A stretch of 64,000 bases of DNA from Apostichopus japonicus. Its lineage: Eukaryota > Echinodermata > Holothuroidea > Aspidochirotida > Stichopodidae. Positions 34,001 to 47,600 of this stretch are shown here, in pieces. The notes under the pieces are model-generated. The model saw nothing but the letters and a program-made list of their open reading frames with translations, made no database searches and was not told the origin of the DNA. The stretch lies in the NCBI RefSeq assembly GCF_037975245.1, contig NC_092574.1:6194713-6258712 (forward strand). The letters are read 5' to 3'. A program made the position numbers and the translations under genes. Numbering within the stretch: position 1 is the stretch's first letter; each line of letters starts with the position of its first letter.

Positions 34001-37000
34001 CAGAATATATATGCTGTTGCATGTGCTACATTCATACAATTTGATATATTATAGAGAAAATAGGGATGCACACTGCTACGGCTTTCTCCTATTGTTTGAG
34101 AAAGATTTTTTTTTACCATTTCCAACAGCATAGATTAAGGTGATGTATATTAAATGTAATGTCAAAGGTTTTTTTTTTTTCAACTATTAGGGTCCCCATA
34201 TTGTGTGTGAGAATTTAATGAACAGTCTAATATTAATTTTTGACCATCTTATTTCCACCATTTCAAAGTTTTGATGTCATTCCAAATTGGTGAACTGCTT
34301 AATCTCAAATACATCAGTGTAGAAATTACCTTGTCCAACTTTTACAGGCTCCACCCATATGTGGCACCATCATGTTGGGCAAAAGGGGGGGGGGTTGCTG
34401 GAGGGGGAAACTGGGAAAGCAGCTATATGTAGGTTAGAGCATCATTAGGATCCAATAGTTGAAAGCATAGAATTTTATGTGTATTCATCCTTGTTGAATG
34501 GGATGGAAGGTCGGGGAGGGGTGGGGGGTGTCCAATTGACATGGCTGCCCTATTGGTCGTCTATTTGCTTTTCTCCCTGCTACGTCAAGTTTGATATATC
34601 CTGAAAATTACAGTTTGTACACTATCACTCTATCTAGCTCATTGCATATGTGGCAAGTGGTGTGGGTTACTATGGAATTAGGTACCCTATACAGGGTCAG
34701 ACCTCCATAACGCCCTAATATTGTGATATTATGTATAAATAATGTTTGGATGTCATTCCACTAGTTGAGTGGGAATGAGGGGTGGGGATGATTGGAAAGC
34801 CCTAATCAGAATATATGCTGTTGCATGGGCTACATTCATACAATTTGATATATTAGAGAGAAAATAGGTATGTACACTGTTATGGCTTTCTCCTATTGTT
34901 TGAGAAAGATTTTTTTTACCATTTCCAACAGCATAGATTAAGGTGATGTAGGCTATATTAAATGTAATGTCAAAGGGGTTTTTTTTTTGCTATTAGGGTC
35001 GCAATGTGTGTGAGAATTTAATGAACAGTCTAATATTAATTTTTGACCATCTTATTTTCACCGTTTCAAAGTTTTGATGTCATTCCAAATTGGTGAACTG
35101 CTTAATCTGAAATACAACAGTGTAGAAAATTACCTTGTCCAACTTTTACAGGTTCCACCCATATGTGGAACCATCATGTTGGGCAAAAGGGGGGGGGGGG
35201 TTGCTAGAGGGGGAACTGGGAAAGCAGCTATATGTAGGTTAGAGCTATCATTAGGATCCAATAGTTGAAAGCATAGGATTTTATGTGTATTCATCCTTGT
35301 TGAATGGGATGGAGGGTCGGGGAGGGGTGGGGGGTGTCCAATTGACTTGGCTGCCCTATTGGTCGTCTATTTGCTTTTTTCCCTGCTACGTAAAGTTTGA
35401 TATGTCCTGAAAATTACAGTTTGTACACTATCACTCTATCTAGCTCATTGCATATGTCAAGTGGTGTGGGTTACTATGGAATTAGGTACCCTATACAGGG
35501 TCAGACCTCCATAACGCCCTAAAATTGTGATATTATGTATAAATAATGTTTGGATGTCATTCCACTAGTTGAGTGGGAATGAGGGGTGGGGATGATTGGA
35601 AAGCCCTAATCAGAATATATGCTGTTGCATGGGCTACATTCATACAATTTGATATATTAGAGAGAAAATAGGTATGTACACTGTTATGGCTTTCTCCTAT
35701 TGTTTGAGAAAGATTTTTTTTACCATTTCCAACAGCATAGATTAAGGTGATGTAGGCTATATTAAATGTAATGTCAAAGGGTTTTTTTTTTTTTGCTATT
35801 AGGGTCCCAATTTTTGACCATCTTATTTTCACCGTTTCAAAGTTTTGATGTCATTCCAAATTGGTGAACTGCTTAATCTCAAATACAACAGTGTAGAAAA
35901 TTACCTTGTTCAACTTTTACAGGCTCCACCCATATGTGGAACCATCATTTTGGGCAAAAGGGGGGGGGGGTTGCTAGAGGGGGAAACTGGGAAAACAGCT
36001 ATATGTAGGTTTGAGCATCATTAGGATCAAATATTTGAAAGCATAGGATTTTATGTGTATTCATCCTTGTTGAATGGGATGGAGGGTTGGGGAGGGGTGG
36101 GGGGTGTCCAATTGACTTGGCTGACCTATTGGTCGTCTATTTGCTTTTCTCCCTGCTACGTAAAGTTTGATATGTCCTGAAAATTACAGTTTGTACACTA
36201 TCACACTATCTAGCTCATTGCATGTGGCAAGTGGTGTGGGTTACTATGGAATCAGGTACCGTATACAGGGTCAGACCTCCATAACGCCCTAATATTGTGA
36301 TATTATGTATAAATAATGTTTTGATATCATTCCACTAGTTGAGTGGGAATGAGGGGTGGGGATGATTGGAAAGCCCTAATCAGAATATATATGCTGTTGC
36401 ATGTGCTGCATTCATACAATTTGATATATTATAGAGAAAATAGGGATGTACACTGTTATGGCTTTCTCCTATTGTTTAAGAAAGATTTTTTTTACAATTT
36501 CCAACAGCATAGATTAAGGTGATGTATATTTAATGTAAAGCAGAAGGTTTTTTTTTTCAACTATTTGGGTCCCCATAATGTGTGTGAGAAATTAATGAAC
36601 AGTCTAATATTAATTTTTGACCATCTTTTTTTCACCGTTTCTAAGTTTTGATGTCATTCCAAATTGGTGAACTGCTTAATCTCAAATACATCAGTGTAGA
36701 AAATTTCCTTGTCCAACTTTTACAGGCTCCACCCATATGTGGAACCATCATGTGGGGCAAAAGGGGGGGGGGGGTTGCTGCAGGGAGAAACTGGGAAAGC
36801 AGCTATATGTAGGTTAGAGCTATCATTAGGATCAAATATTTGAAAGCATAGGATTTTATGTGTATTCATCCTTGTTGAATGGGATGGAGGGTCGTAGAGG
36901 GGTGGGGGGGTCCAATTGACTTGGCTGCCCTCTTGGTCGTCTATTTGCTTTTCTCCCTGCTACGTAAAGTTTGATATGTCCTGAAAATTACAGTTTGTAC

Positions 37001-37385
37001 ACTATCACTCTATCTAGCTCAATGCATGTGGCAAGTGGTGTGGGTTACTATGGAATCAGGTAACGTATACAGGGTCAGACCTCCATAACGCCCTAATATT
37101 GTGATATTATGTATAAATAATGTTTTGATGTCATTCCACTAGTTGAGTGGGAATGAGGGGTGGGGATGATTGGAAAGCCCTAATCAGAATATATATGCTG
37201 TTGCATGTGCTACATTCATACAATTTGATATATTATAGAGAAAATAGGGATGCACACTGCTACGGCTTTCTCCTATTGTTTGAGAAAGATTTTTTTTTAC
37301 CATTTCCAACAGCATAGATTAAGGTGATGTATATTAAATGTAATGTCAAAGGTTTTTTTTTTTCAACTATTAGGGTCCCCATAAT
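31085..37385 (+). repeat. Higher-order repeat: 4-monomer block of about 3.19 kb, two copies
   Basis: Copy-specific markers repeat at 3,182-3,191 bp. GTGGCACCATCATGTTGGGC is at 31,170 and 34,361, CATCATTTTGGGC at about 32,757 and 35,944, and GATGCACACTGCTACGG at 34,067 and 37,249. The same 35-bp deletion (GGGTCCCAATTTTTGACC) also recurs, at 32,625 and 35,806. Confidence 0.85.
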
Positions 37386-37799
37386 GTGTGTGAGAATTTA
37401 ATGAACAGTCTAATATTAATTTTTGACCATCTTATTTCCACCGTTTCAAAGTTTTGATGTCATTCCAAATTGGTGAACTGCTTAATCTGAAATACATCAG
37501 TGTAGAAATTTACCTTGTCCAACTTTTACAAGCTCCACCCATATGTGGAACCATCATGTGGGGCAAAAGGAGGGGGGGTTGCTGGAGGGGGAAACTGGGA
37601 AAGCAGCTATATGTAGATTAGAACTATCATTAGGATCCAATAGTTGAAAGCATAGGATTTTATGTGTATTCATCCTTGTTGAATGGGATGGAGGGTCGGG
37701 GAGGGGTGGGGGTGTCCAATTGACTTGGCTGCCCTATTGGTTGTCTATTTGCTTTTCTCCCTGCTACGTAAAGTTTGATATGTCCTGAAAATTACAGTT

Positions 37800-40700
37800 T
37801 GTACACTATCACTCTATCTAGCTCATTGCATATGTCAAGTGGTGTGGGTTACTATGGAATTAGGTACCCTATACAGGGTCAGACCTCCATAACGCCCTAA
37901 TATTGTGATATTATGTATAAATAATGTTTTGATGTCATTCCACTAGTTGAGTGGGAATGAGGGGTGGGGATGATTGGAAAGCCCTAATCAGAATATATGC
38001 TGTTGCATGGGCTACATTCATACAATTTGATATATTAGAGAGAAAATAGGTATGTACACTGTTATGGCTTTCTCCTATTGTTTGAGAAAGATTTTTTTTA
38101 CCATTTCCAACAGCATAGATTAAGGTGATGTAGGCTATATTAAATGTAATGTCAAAGGGTTTTTTTTGTTTTGCTATTAGGGTCCCAATTTTTGACCATC
38201 TTATTTTCACCGTTTCAAAGTTTTGATGTCATTCCAAATTGGTGAACTGCTTAATCTCAAATACAACAGTGTAGAAAATTACCTTGTTCAACTTTTACAG
38301 GCTCCACCCATATGTGGAACCATCATTTTGGGCAAAAGGGGGGGGGGGGGGTTGCTAGAGGGGGAAACTGGGAAAGCAGCTATATGTAGGTTTGAGCATC
38401 ATTAGGATCAAATATTTGAAAGCATAGGATTTTATGTGTATTCATCCTTGTTGAATGGGATGGAGGGCCGGGGAGGGGTGGGGGGTGTCCAATTGACTTG
38501 GCTGCCCTCTTGGTCGTCTATTTGCTTTTCTCCCTGCTACGTAAAGTTTGATATGTCCTGAAAATTACAGTTTGTACACTATCACACTATCTAGCTCATT
38601 GCATGTGGCAAGTGGTGTGGGTTACTATGGAATCAGGTACCGTATACAGGGTCAGACCTCCATAACGCCCTAATATTGTGATATTATGTATAAATAATGT
38701 TTTGATGTCATTCCACTAGTTGAGTGGGAATGAGGGGTGGGGATGATTGGAAAGCCCTAATCAGAATATATATGCTGTTGCATGTGCTGCATTCATACAA
38801 TTTGATATATTATAGAGAAAATAGGGATGTACACTGTTATGGCTTTCTCCTATTGTTTGAGAAAGATTTTTTTTACCATTTCCAACAGCATAGATTAAGG
38901 TGATGTATATTAAATGTAATGTCAAAGGTTTTTTTTTTTTTGCTATTAGGGTCGCAATGTGTGTGAGAATTTAATGAACAGTCTAATATTAATTTTTGAC
39001 CATCTTATTTTCACCGTTTCAAAGTTTTGATGTCATTCCAAATTGGTGAACTGCTTAATCTGAAATACATCAGTGTAGAAATTACCTTGTCCAACTTTTA
39101 CAGGCTCCACCCATATGTGGCACCATCATGTTGGACAAAAGGGGGGGGGGGGGGGTTTGCTGGAGGGGGAAACTGGGAAAGCAGCTATATGTAGGTTAGA
39201 GCATCATTCGGATCAAATATTTGAAAGCATAGAATTTTATGTGTATTCATCCTAGATTAGAACTATCATTAGGATCAAATATTTGAAAGCATAGGATTTT
39301 ATGTGTATTCATCCTTGTTGAATGGGATGGAAGGTCGGGGAGGGGTGGGGGGTGTCCAATTGACATGGCTGCCCTATTGGTCGTCTATTTGCTTTTCTCC
39401 CTGCTACGTCAAGTTTGATATATCCTGAAAATTACAGTTTGTACACTATCACTCTATCTAGCTCATTGCATATGTGGCAAGTGGTGTGGGTTACTATGGA
39501 ATTAGGTACCCTATACAGGGTCAGACCTCCATAACACCCTAATAATGTGATATTATGTATAAATAATGTTTGGATGTCATTCCACTAGTTGAGTGGGAAT
39601 GAGGGGTGGGGATGATTGGAAAGCCCTAATCAGAATATATGCTGTTGCATGGGCTACATTCATACAATTTGATATATTAGAGAGAAAATAGGTATGTACA
39701 CTGTTATGGCTTTCTCCTATTGTTTGAGAAAGATTTTTTTTACCATTTCCAACAGCATAGATTAAGGTGATGTAGGCTATATTAAATGTAATGTCAAAGG
39801 GTTTTTTTTTTTGCTATTAAGGTCGCAATGTGTGTGAGAATTTAATGAACAGTCTAATATTAATTTTTGACCATCTTATTTTCACCGTTTCAAAGTTTTG
39901 ATGTCATTCCAAATTGGTGAACTGCTTAATCTCAAATACAACAGTGTAGAAAATTACCTTGTCCAACTTTTACAGGCTCCACCCATATGTGGAATCATCA
40001 TGTTGGGCAAAAGGGGGGGGGGGGGGGTTGCTGGAGGGGGAAACTGGGAAAGCAGCTATATGTAGGTTAGAGCTATCATTAGGATCAAATATTTGAAAGC
40101 ATAGAATTTTATGTGTATTCATCCTTGTTGAATGGGATGGAGGGTTGGGGAGGGGTGGGGGGGTCCAATTGACTTGGCTGCCCTCTTGGTCGTCTATTTG
40201 CTTTTCTCCCTGCTACGTAAAGTTTGATATGTCCTGAAAATTACAGTTTGTACACTATCACTCTATCTAGCTCATTGCATATGTCAAGTGGTGTGGGTTA
40301 CTATGGAATTAGGTACCCTATACAGGGTCAGACCTCCATAACGCCCTAATATTGTGATATTATGTATAAATAATGTTTTGATGTCATTCCACTAGTTGAG
40401 TGGGAATGAGGGGTGGGGATGATTGGAAAGCCCTAATCAGAATATATGCTGTTGCATGGGCTACATTCATACAATTTGATATATTAGAGAGAAAATAGGT
40501 ATGTACACTGTTATGGCTTTCTCCTATTGTTTGAGAAAGATTTTTTTTACCATTTCCAACAGCATAGATTAAGGTGATGTAGGCTATATTAAATGTAATG
40601 TCAAAGGGTTTTTTTTGTTTTGCTATTAGGGTCCCAATTTTTGACCATCTTATTTTCACCGTTTCAAAGTTTTGATGTCATTCCAAATTGGTGAACTGCT

Positions 40701-42700
40701 TAATCTCAAATACAACAGTGTAGAAAATTACCTTGTTCAACTTTTACAGGCTCCACCCATATGTGGAACCATCATTTTGGGCAAAAGGGGGGGGGGGGGG
40801 TTGCTAGAGGGGGAAACTGGGAAAGCAGCTATATGTAGGTTTGAGCATCATTAGGATCAAATATTTGAAAGCATAGGATTTTATGTGTATTCATCCTTGT
40901 TGAATGGGATGGAGGGCCGGGGAGGGGTGGGGGGTGTCCAATTGACTTGGCTGCCCTCTTGGTCGTCTATTTGCTTTTCTCCCTGCTACGTAAAGTTTGA
41001 TATGTCCTGAAAATTACAGTTTGTACACTATCACACTATCTAGCTCATTGCATGTGGCAAGTGGTGTGGGTTACTATGGAATCAGGTACCGTATACAGGG
41101 TCAGACCTCCATAACGCCCTAATATTGTGATATTATGTATAAATAATGTTTTGATGTCATTCCACTAGTTGAGTGGGAATGAGGGGTGGGGATGATTGGA
41201 AAGCCCTAATCAGAATATATATGCTGTTGCATGTGCTGCATTCATACAATTTGATATATTATAGAGAAAATAGGGATGTACACTGTTATGGCTTTCTCCT
41301 ATTGTTTGAGAAAGATTTTTTTTACCATTTCCAACAGCATAGATTAAGGTGATGTATATTAAATGTAATGTCAAAGGTTTTTTTTTTTTTTGCTATTAGG
41401 GTCGCAATGTGTGTGAGAATTTAATGAACAGTCTAATATTAATTTTTGACCATCTTATTTTCACCGTTTCAAAGTTTTGATGTCATTCCAAATTGGTGAA
41501 CTGCTTAATCTGAAATACATCAGTGTAGAAATTACCTTGTCCAACTTTTACAGGCTCCACCCATATGTGGCACCATCATGTTGGACAAAAGGGGGGGGGG
41601 GGGGTTTGCTGGAGGGGGAAACTGGGAAAGCAGCTATATGTAGGTTAGAGCATCATTCGGATCAAATATTTGAAAGCATAGAATTTTATGTGTATTCATC
41701 CTAGATTAGAACTATCATTAGGATCAAATATTTGAAAGCATAGGATTTTATGTGTATTCATCCTTGTTGAATGGGATGGAAGGTCGGGGAGGGGTGGGGG
41801 GTGTCCAATTGACATGGCTGCCCTATTGGTCGTCTATTTGCTTTTCTCCCTGCTACGTCAAGTTTGATATATCCTGAAAATTACAGTTTGTACACTATCA
41901 CTCTATCTAGCTCATTGCATATGTGGCAAGTGGTGTGGGTTACTATGGAATTAGGTACCCTATACAGGGTCAGACCTCCATAACACCCTAATAATGTGAT
42001 ATTATGTATAAATAATGTTTGGATGTCATTCCACTAGTTGAGTGGGAATGAGGGGTGGGGATGATTGGAAAGCCCTAATCAGAATATATGCTGTTGCATG
42101 GGCTACATTCATACAATTTGATATATTAGAGAGAAAATAGGTATGTACACTGTTATGGCTTTCTCCTATTGTTTGAGAAAGATTTTTTTTACCATTTCCA
42201 ACAGCATAGATTAAGGTGATGTAGGCTATATTAAATGTAATGTCAAAGGGTTTTTTTTTTTGCTATTAAGGTCGCAATGTGTGTGAGAATTTAATGAACA
42301 GTCTAATATTAATTTTTGACCATCTTATTTTCACCGTTTCAAAGTTTTGATGTCATTCCAAATTGGTGAACTGCTTAATCTCAAATACAACAGTGTAGAA
42401 AATTACCTTGTCCAACTTTTACAGGCTCCACCCATATGTGGAATCATCATGTTGGGCAAAAGGGGGGGGGGGGGGGTTGCTGGAGGGGGAAACTGGGAAA
42501 GCAGCTATATGTAGGTTAGAGCTATCATTAGGATCAAATATTTGAAAGCATAGAATTTTATGTGTATTCATCCTTGTTGAATGGGATGGAGGGTTGGGGA
42601 GGGGTGGGGGGGTCCAATTGACTTGGCTGCCCTCTTGGTCGTCTATTTGCTTTTCTCCCTGCTACGTAAAGTTTGATATGTCCTGAAAATTACAGTTTGT
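37800..42700 (+). repeat. Higher-order repeat: 3-monomer block of about 2.45 kb, two copies
   Basis: Markers repeat at 2,449-2,450 bp. TTTTTTTTGTTTTGCTATT is at 38,160 and 40,609, GAGGGCCGGGGAGG at 38,465 and 40,914, ATGTTGGACAAAAG at 39,128 and 41,578, and GGAATCATCATG at 39,991 and 42,440. Both copies contain the 68-bp internal duplication. Confidence 0.88.
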
Positions 42701-44699
42701 ACACTATCACTCTATCTAGCTCATTGCATATGTGGCAAGTGGTGTGGGTTACTATGGAATTAGGTACCCTATACAGGGTCAGACCTCCATAACGCCCTAA
42801 TATTGTGAAATTATGTATAAATAATGTTTTGATGTCATTCCACTAGTTGAGTGGGAATGAGGGGTGGGGATGATTGGAAAGCCCTAATCAGAATATATGC
42901 TGTTGCATGGGCTACATTTATACAATTTGATATATTAGAGAGAAAATAGGTATGTACACTGTTATGGCTTTCTCCTATTGTTGAGAAAGATTTTTTTTTA
43001 CCATTTACAACAGCATAGATTTGAAGGTGATGTATATTAAATGTAATGTCAAAGGATTTTTTTTTTTTGCTATTAGGGTCCCAATGTGTGTGAGAATTTA
43101 ATGAACAGTCTAATATTAATTTTTGACCATCTTATTTTCACCGTTTCAAAGTTTTGATGTCATTCCAAATTGGTGAACTGCTTAATCTCAAATACAACAG
43201 TGTAGAAAATTACCTTGTCCAACTTTTACAGGCTCCACCCATATGTGGAACCATCATGTGGGGCAAAAGGGGGGGGGGGTTGCTGGAGGGGGAAACTGGG
43301 AAAGCAGCTATATGTAGGTTAGAGCTATCATTAGGATCAAATATTTGAAAGCATAGGATTTTATGTGTATTCATCCTTGTTGAATGGGATGGAGGGTTGG
43401 GGAGGGGTGGGGGGGTCCAATTGACTTGGCTGCCCTCTTGGTCGTCTATTTGCATTTCTCCCTGCTACGTAAAGTTTGATATGTCCTGAAAATTACAGTT
43501 TGTACACTATCACTCTATCTAGCTCATTGCATATGTCAAGTGGTGTGGGTTACTATGGAATTAGGTACCCTATACAGGGTCAGACCTCCATAACGCCCTA
43601 ATATTGTGATATTATGTATAAATAATGTTTTGATGTCATTCCACTAGTTGAGTGGGAATGAGGGGTGGGGATGATTGGAAAGCCCTAATCAGAATATATG
43701 CTGTTGCATGGGCTACATTCATACAATTTGATATATTAGAGAGAAAATAGGGATGTACACTGTTATGGCTTTCTCCTATTGTTTGAGAAAGATTTTTTTT
43801 ACCATTTCCAACAGCATAGATTAAGGTGATGTATATTAAATGTAATGTCAAAGGGTTTTTTTTTTTTTGCTATTAGGGTCGCAATGTGTGTGAGAATTTA
43901 ATGAACAGTCTAATATTAATTTTTGACCATCTTATTTTCACCGTTTCAAAGTTTTGATGTCATTCCAAATTGATGAACTGCTTAATCTCAAATACAACAG
44001 TGTAGAAAATTACCTTGTCCAACTTTTACAGGCTCCACCCATATGTGGAACCATCATGTTGGGCAAAAGGGGGGGGGGGTTGCTGGAAGAGGAAACTGGG
44101 AAAGCAGCTATATGTAGGTTAGAGCATCATTAGGATCAAATATTTGAAAGCATAGGATTTTATGTGTATTCATCCTTGTTGAATGGGATGGAGGGTCGGG
44201 GAGGGGTGGGGGGTATCCAATTGTCTTGGCTGCCCTCTTGGTCGTCTATTTGCTTTTCTCCCTGCTACGTAAAGTTTGATATGTCCTGAAAATTACAGTT
44301 TACATTATCACTCTATCTAGATCATTGCATGTGGCAAGTGGTGTGGGTTACTATGGAATCAGGTACCGTATACAGGGTCAGACCTCCATAACGCCCTAAT
44401 ATTGTGATATTATGTATAAATAATGTTTTGATGTCATTCCACTAGTTGAGTGGGAATGAGGGGTGGGGATGATTGGAAAGCCCTAATCAGAATATATGCT
44501 GTTGCATGGGCTACATTCATACAATTTGATATATTATAGAGAAAATAGGTATGTACACTGTTATGGCTTTCTCCTATTGTTTGAGAAAGATTTTTTTTAC
44601 CATTTCCAACAGCATAGATTAAGGTGATGTATAATATATGTAAAGTAGAAGGTTTTTTTTTTCCAACTATTAGGTTCCCCATAATGTGTGTGAGAATTT

Positions 44700-47600
44700 A
44701 ATGAACAGTCTAATATTAATTTTTGACCATCTTATTTTCACCGTTTCAAAGTTTTGATGTCATTCCAAATTGATGAACTGCTTAATCTCAAATACATTAG
44801 TGTAGAAGTTACCTTGTCCAACTTTTACAGGCTCCACCCATATGTGGAACCATCATGTTGGGCAAAAGGGGGTGGGGGGTTGCTGGAGGGGGAAACTGGG
44901 AAAGCAGCTATATGTAGGTTAGAGCATCATTAGGATCAAATATTTGAAAGCATAGGATTTTATGTGTATTCATCCTTGTTGAATGGGATGGAGGGTTGGG
45001 GAGGGGTGGGGGGGGGGTCCAATTGACTTGGCTGCCCTCTTGGTCGTCTATTTGCTTTTCTCCCTGCTACGTAAAGTTTGATATGTTTTGAAAATTACAG
45101 TTTGTACACTATCACTATAATCTAGCTCATTGCATATGTCAAGTGGTGTGGGTTACTATGGAATTAGGTACCCTATACAGGGTCAGACCTCCATAACGCC
45201 CTAATATTGTGATATTATGTATAAATAATGTTTTGATGTCATTCCACTAGTTGAGTGGGAATGAGGGGTGGGGATGATTGGAAAGCCCTAATCAGAATAT
45301 ATGCTGTTGCATGGGCTACATTCATACAATTTGATATATTAGAGAGAAAATAGGGATGTACACTGTTATGGCTTTCTCCTATTGTTTGAGAAAGATTTTT
45401 TTTACCATTTCCAACAGCATAGATTAAGGTGATGTATATTAAATGTAATGTCAAAGGGTTTTTTTTTTTTGCTATTAGGGTCGCAATGTGTGTGAGAATT
45501 TAATGAACAGTCTAATATTAATTTTTGACCATCTTATTTTCACCGTTTCAAAGTTTTGATGTCATTCCAAATTGATGAACTGCTCAATCTCAAATACAAC
45601 AGTGTAGAAAATTACCTTGTCCAACTTTTACAGGCTCCACCCATATGTGGAACCATCATGTTGGGCAAAAGGGGGGGGGGGGGGTTGCTGGAAGAGGAAA
45701 CTGGGAAAGCAGCTATATGTAGGTTAGAGCATCATTAGGATCAAATATTTGAAAGCATAGAATTTTATGTGTATTCATCCTTGTTGAATGGGATGGAGGG
45801 TCGGGGAGGGGTGGGGGGTATCCAATTGACTTGGCTGCCCTCTTGGTCGTCTATTTGCTTTTCTCCCTGCTACGTAAAGTTTGATATGTCCTGAAAATTA
45901 CAGTTTACATTATCACACTATCTAGCTCATTGCATGTGGCAAGTGGTGTGGGTTACTATGGAATCAGGTACCCTATACAGGGTCAGACCTCCATAACGCC
46001 CTAATATTGTGATATTATGTATAAATAATGTTTTGATGTCATTCCACTAGTTGAGTGGGAATGAGGGGTAGGGATGATTGGAAAGCCCTAATCAGAATAT
46101 ATATGCTGTTGCATGTGCTGCATTCATACAATTTGATATATTATAGAGAAAATAGGGATGTACACTGTTATGGCTTTCTCCTATTGTTTGAGAAAGATTT
46201 TTTTTACCATTTCCAACAGCATAGATTAAGGTGATGTATATTTAATGTAAAGTAGAAGTTTTTTTTTTTTCAACTCTTAGGGTCCCCATAATGTGTGTGA
46301 GAATTTAATGAACAGTCTAATATTAATTTTTGACCATCTTTTTTTCACCGTTTCAAAGTTTTGATGTCATTCCAAATTGGTGAACTGCTTAATCTCAAAT
46401 ACATCAGTGTAGAAAATTTCCTTGTCCAACTTTTACAGGCTCCACCCATATGTGGAACCATCATGTGGGGCAGAAGGTGGGGGGGGGGAGGGGTTGCTAG
46501 AGGGGGAACTGGGAAAGCAGCTATATGTAGGTTAGAGCTATCATTAGGATCAAATATTTGAAAACATAGGATTTTATGTGTATTCATCCTTGTTGAATGG
46601 GATGGAGGGTTGGGGAGTGGTGGGGGGGTCCAATTGACTTGGCTGCCCTCTTGGTCGTCTATTTGCTTTTCTCCCTGCTACGTAAAGTTTGATATGTCCT
46701 GAAAATTACAGTTTGTACACTATCACTCTATCTAGATCATTGCATGTGGCAAGTGGTGTGGGTTACTATGGAATCAGGTACTGTATACAGGGTCAGACCA
46801 CCATAACGCCCTAATAATGTGATATTATGTATAAATAATGTTTTGATGTCATTCCACTAGTTGAGTGGGAATGAGGGGTGGGTATGATTGGAAAGCCCTA
46901 ATCAGAATATATATGCTGTTCCTTGTGCTGCATTCATACAATTTGATATATAATAGAGAAAATAGGGATGTGCACTGTTATGGCTTTCTCCTATTGTTGA
47001 GAAAGATTTTTTTTTACCATTTACAACAGCATAGATTAAGGTGATGTATATTAAATGTAATGTCAAAGGTTTTTTTTTTTTGCTATTAGGGTCCCAATGT
47101 GTGTGAGAATTTAATGAACAGTCTAATATTAATTTTTGACCATCTTATTTTCACCGTTTCAAAGTTTTGATGTCATTCCAAATTGGTGAACTGCTTAATC
47201 TCAAATACAACAGTGTAGAAAATTACCTTGTCCAACTTTTACAGGCTCCACCCATATGTGGAACCATCATGTGGGGCAAAAGGGGGGGGGGTTGCTAGAG
47301 GGGGAAACTGGGAAAGCAGCTATATGTAGGTTAGAGCTATCATTAGGATCAAATATTTGAAAGCATAGGATTTCATGTGTATTCATCCTTGTTGAATTGG
47401 ATGGAGGGTCGGGGAGGGGTGGGGGGTGTCCAATTGACTTGGCTGCCCTCTTGGTCGTCTATTTGCTTTTCTCCCTGCTACGTAAAGTTTGATATGTCCT
47501 GAAAATTACAGTTTGTACACTATCACTCTATCTAGCTCATTGCATATGTCAAGTGGTGTGGGTTACTATGGAATTAGGTACCCTATACAGGGTCAGACCT

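Noticed and set aside
43154-43348. A plus-strand open frame of about 64 codons starting MMSFQIGELLNLKY in many monomers
   Set aside because: It runs through the poly(G) tract, whose length changes between monomers, so the frame after it is not kept. No start context or homology was seen.
45239-45454. A 71-codon minus-strand open frame (MTLHLIYITLIYAVGNGK start) that recurs in most satellite monomers
   Set aside because: It overlaps the poly(T) tract, is broken by 2-bp and 1-bp indels in many monomers, and has no recognisable domain. Its recurrence only reflects the repeat.
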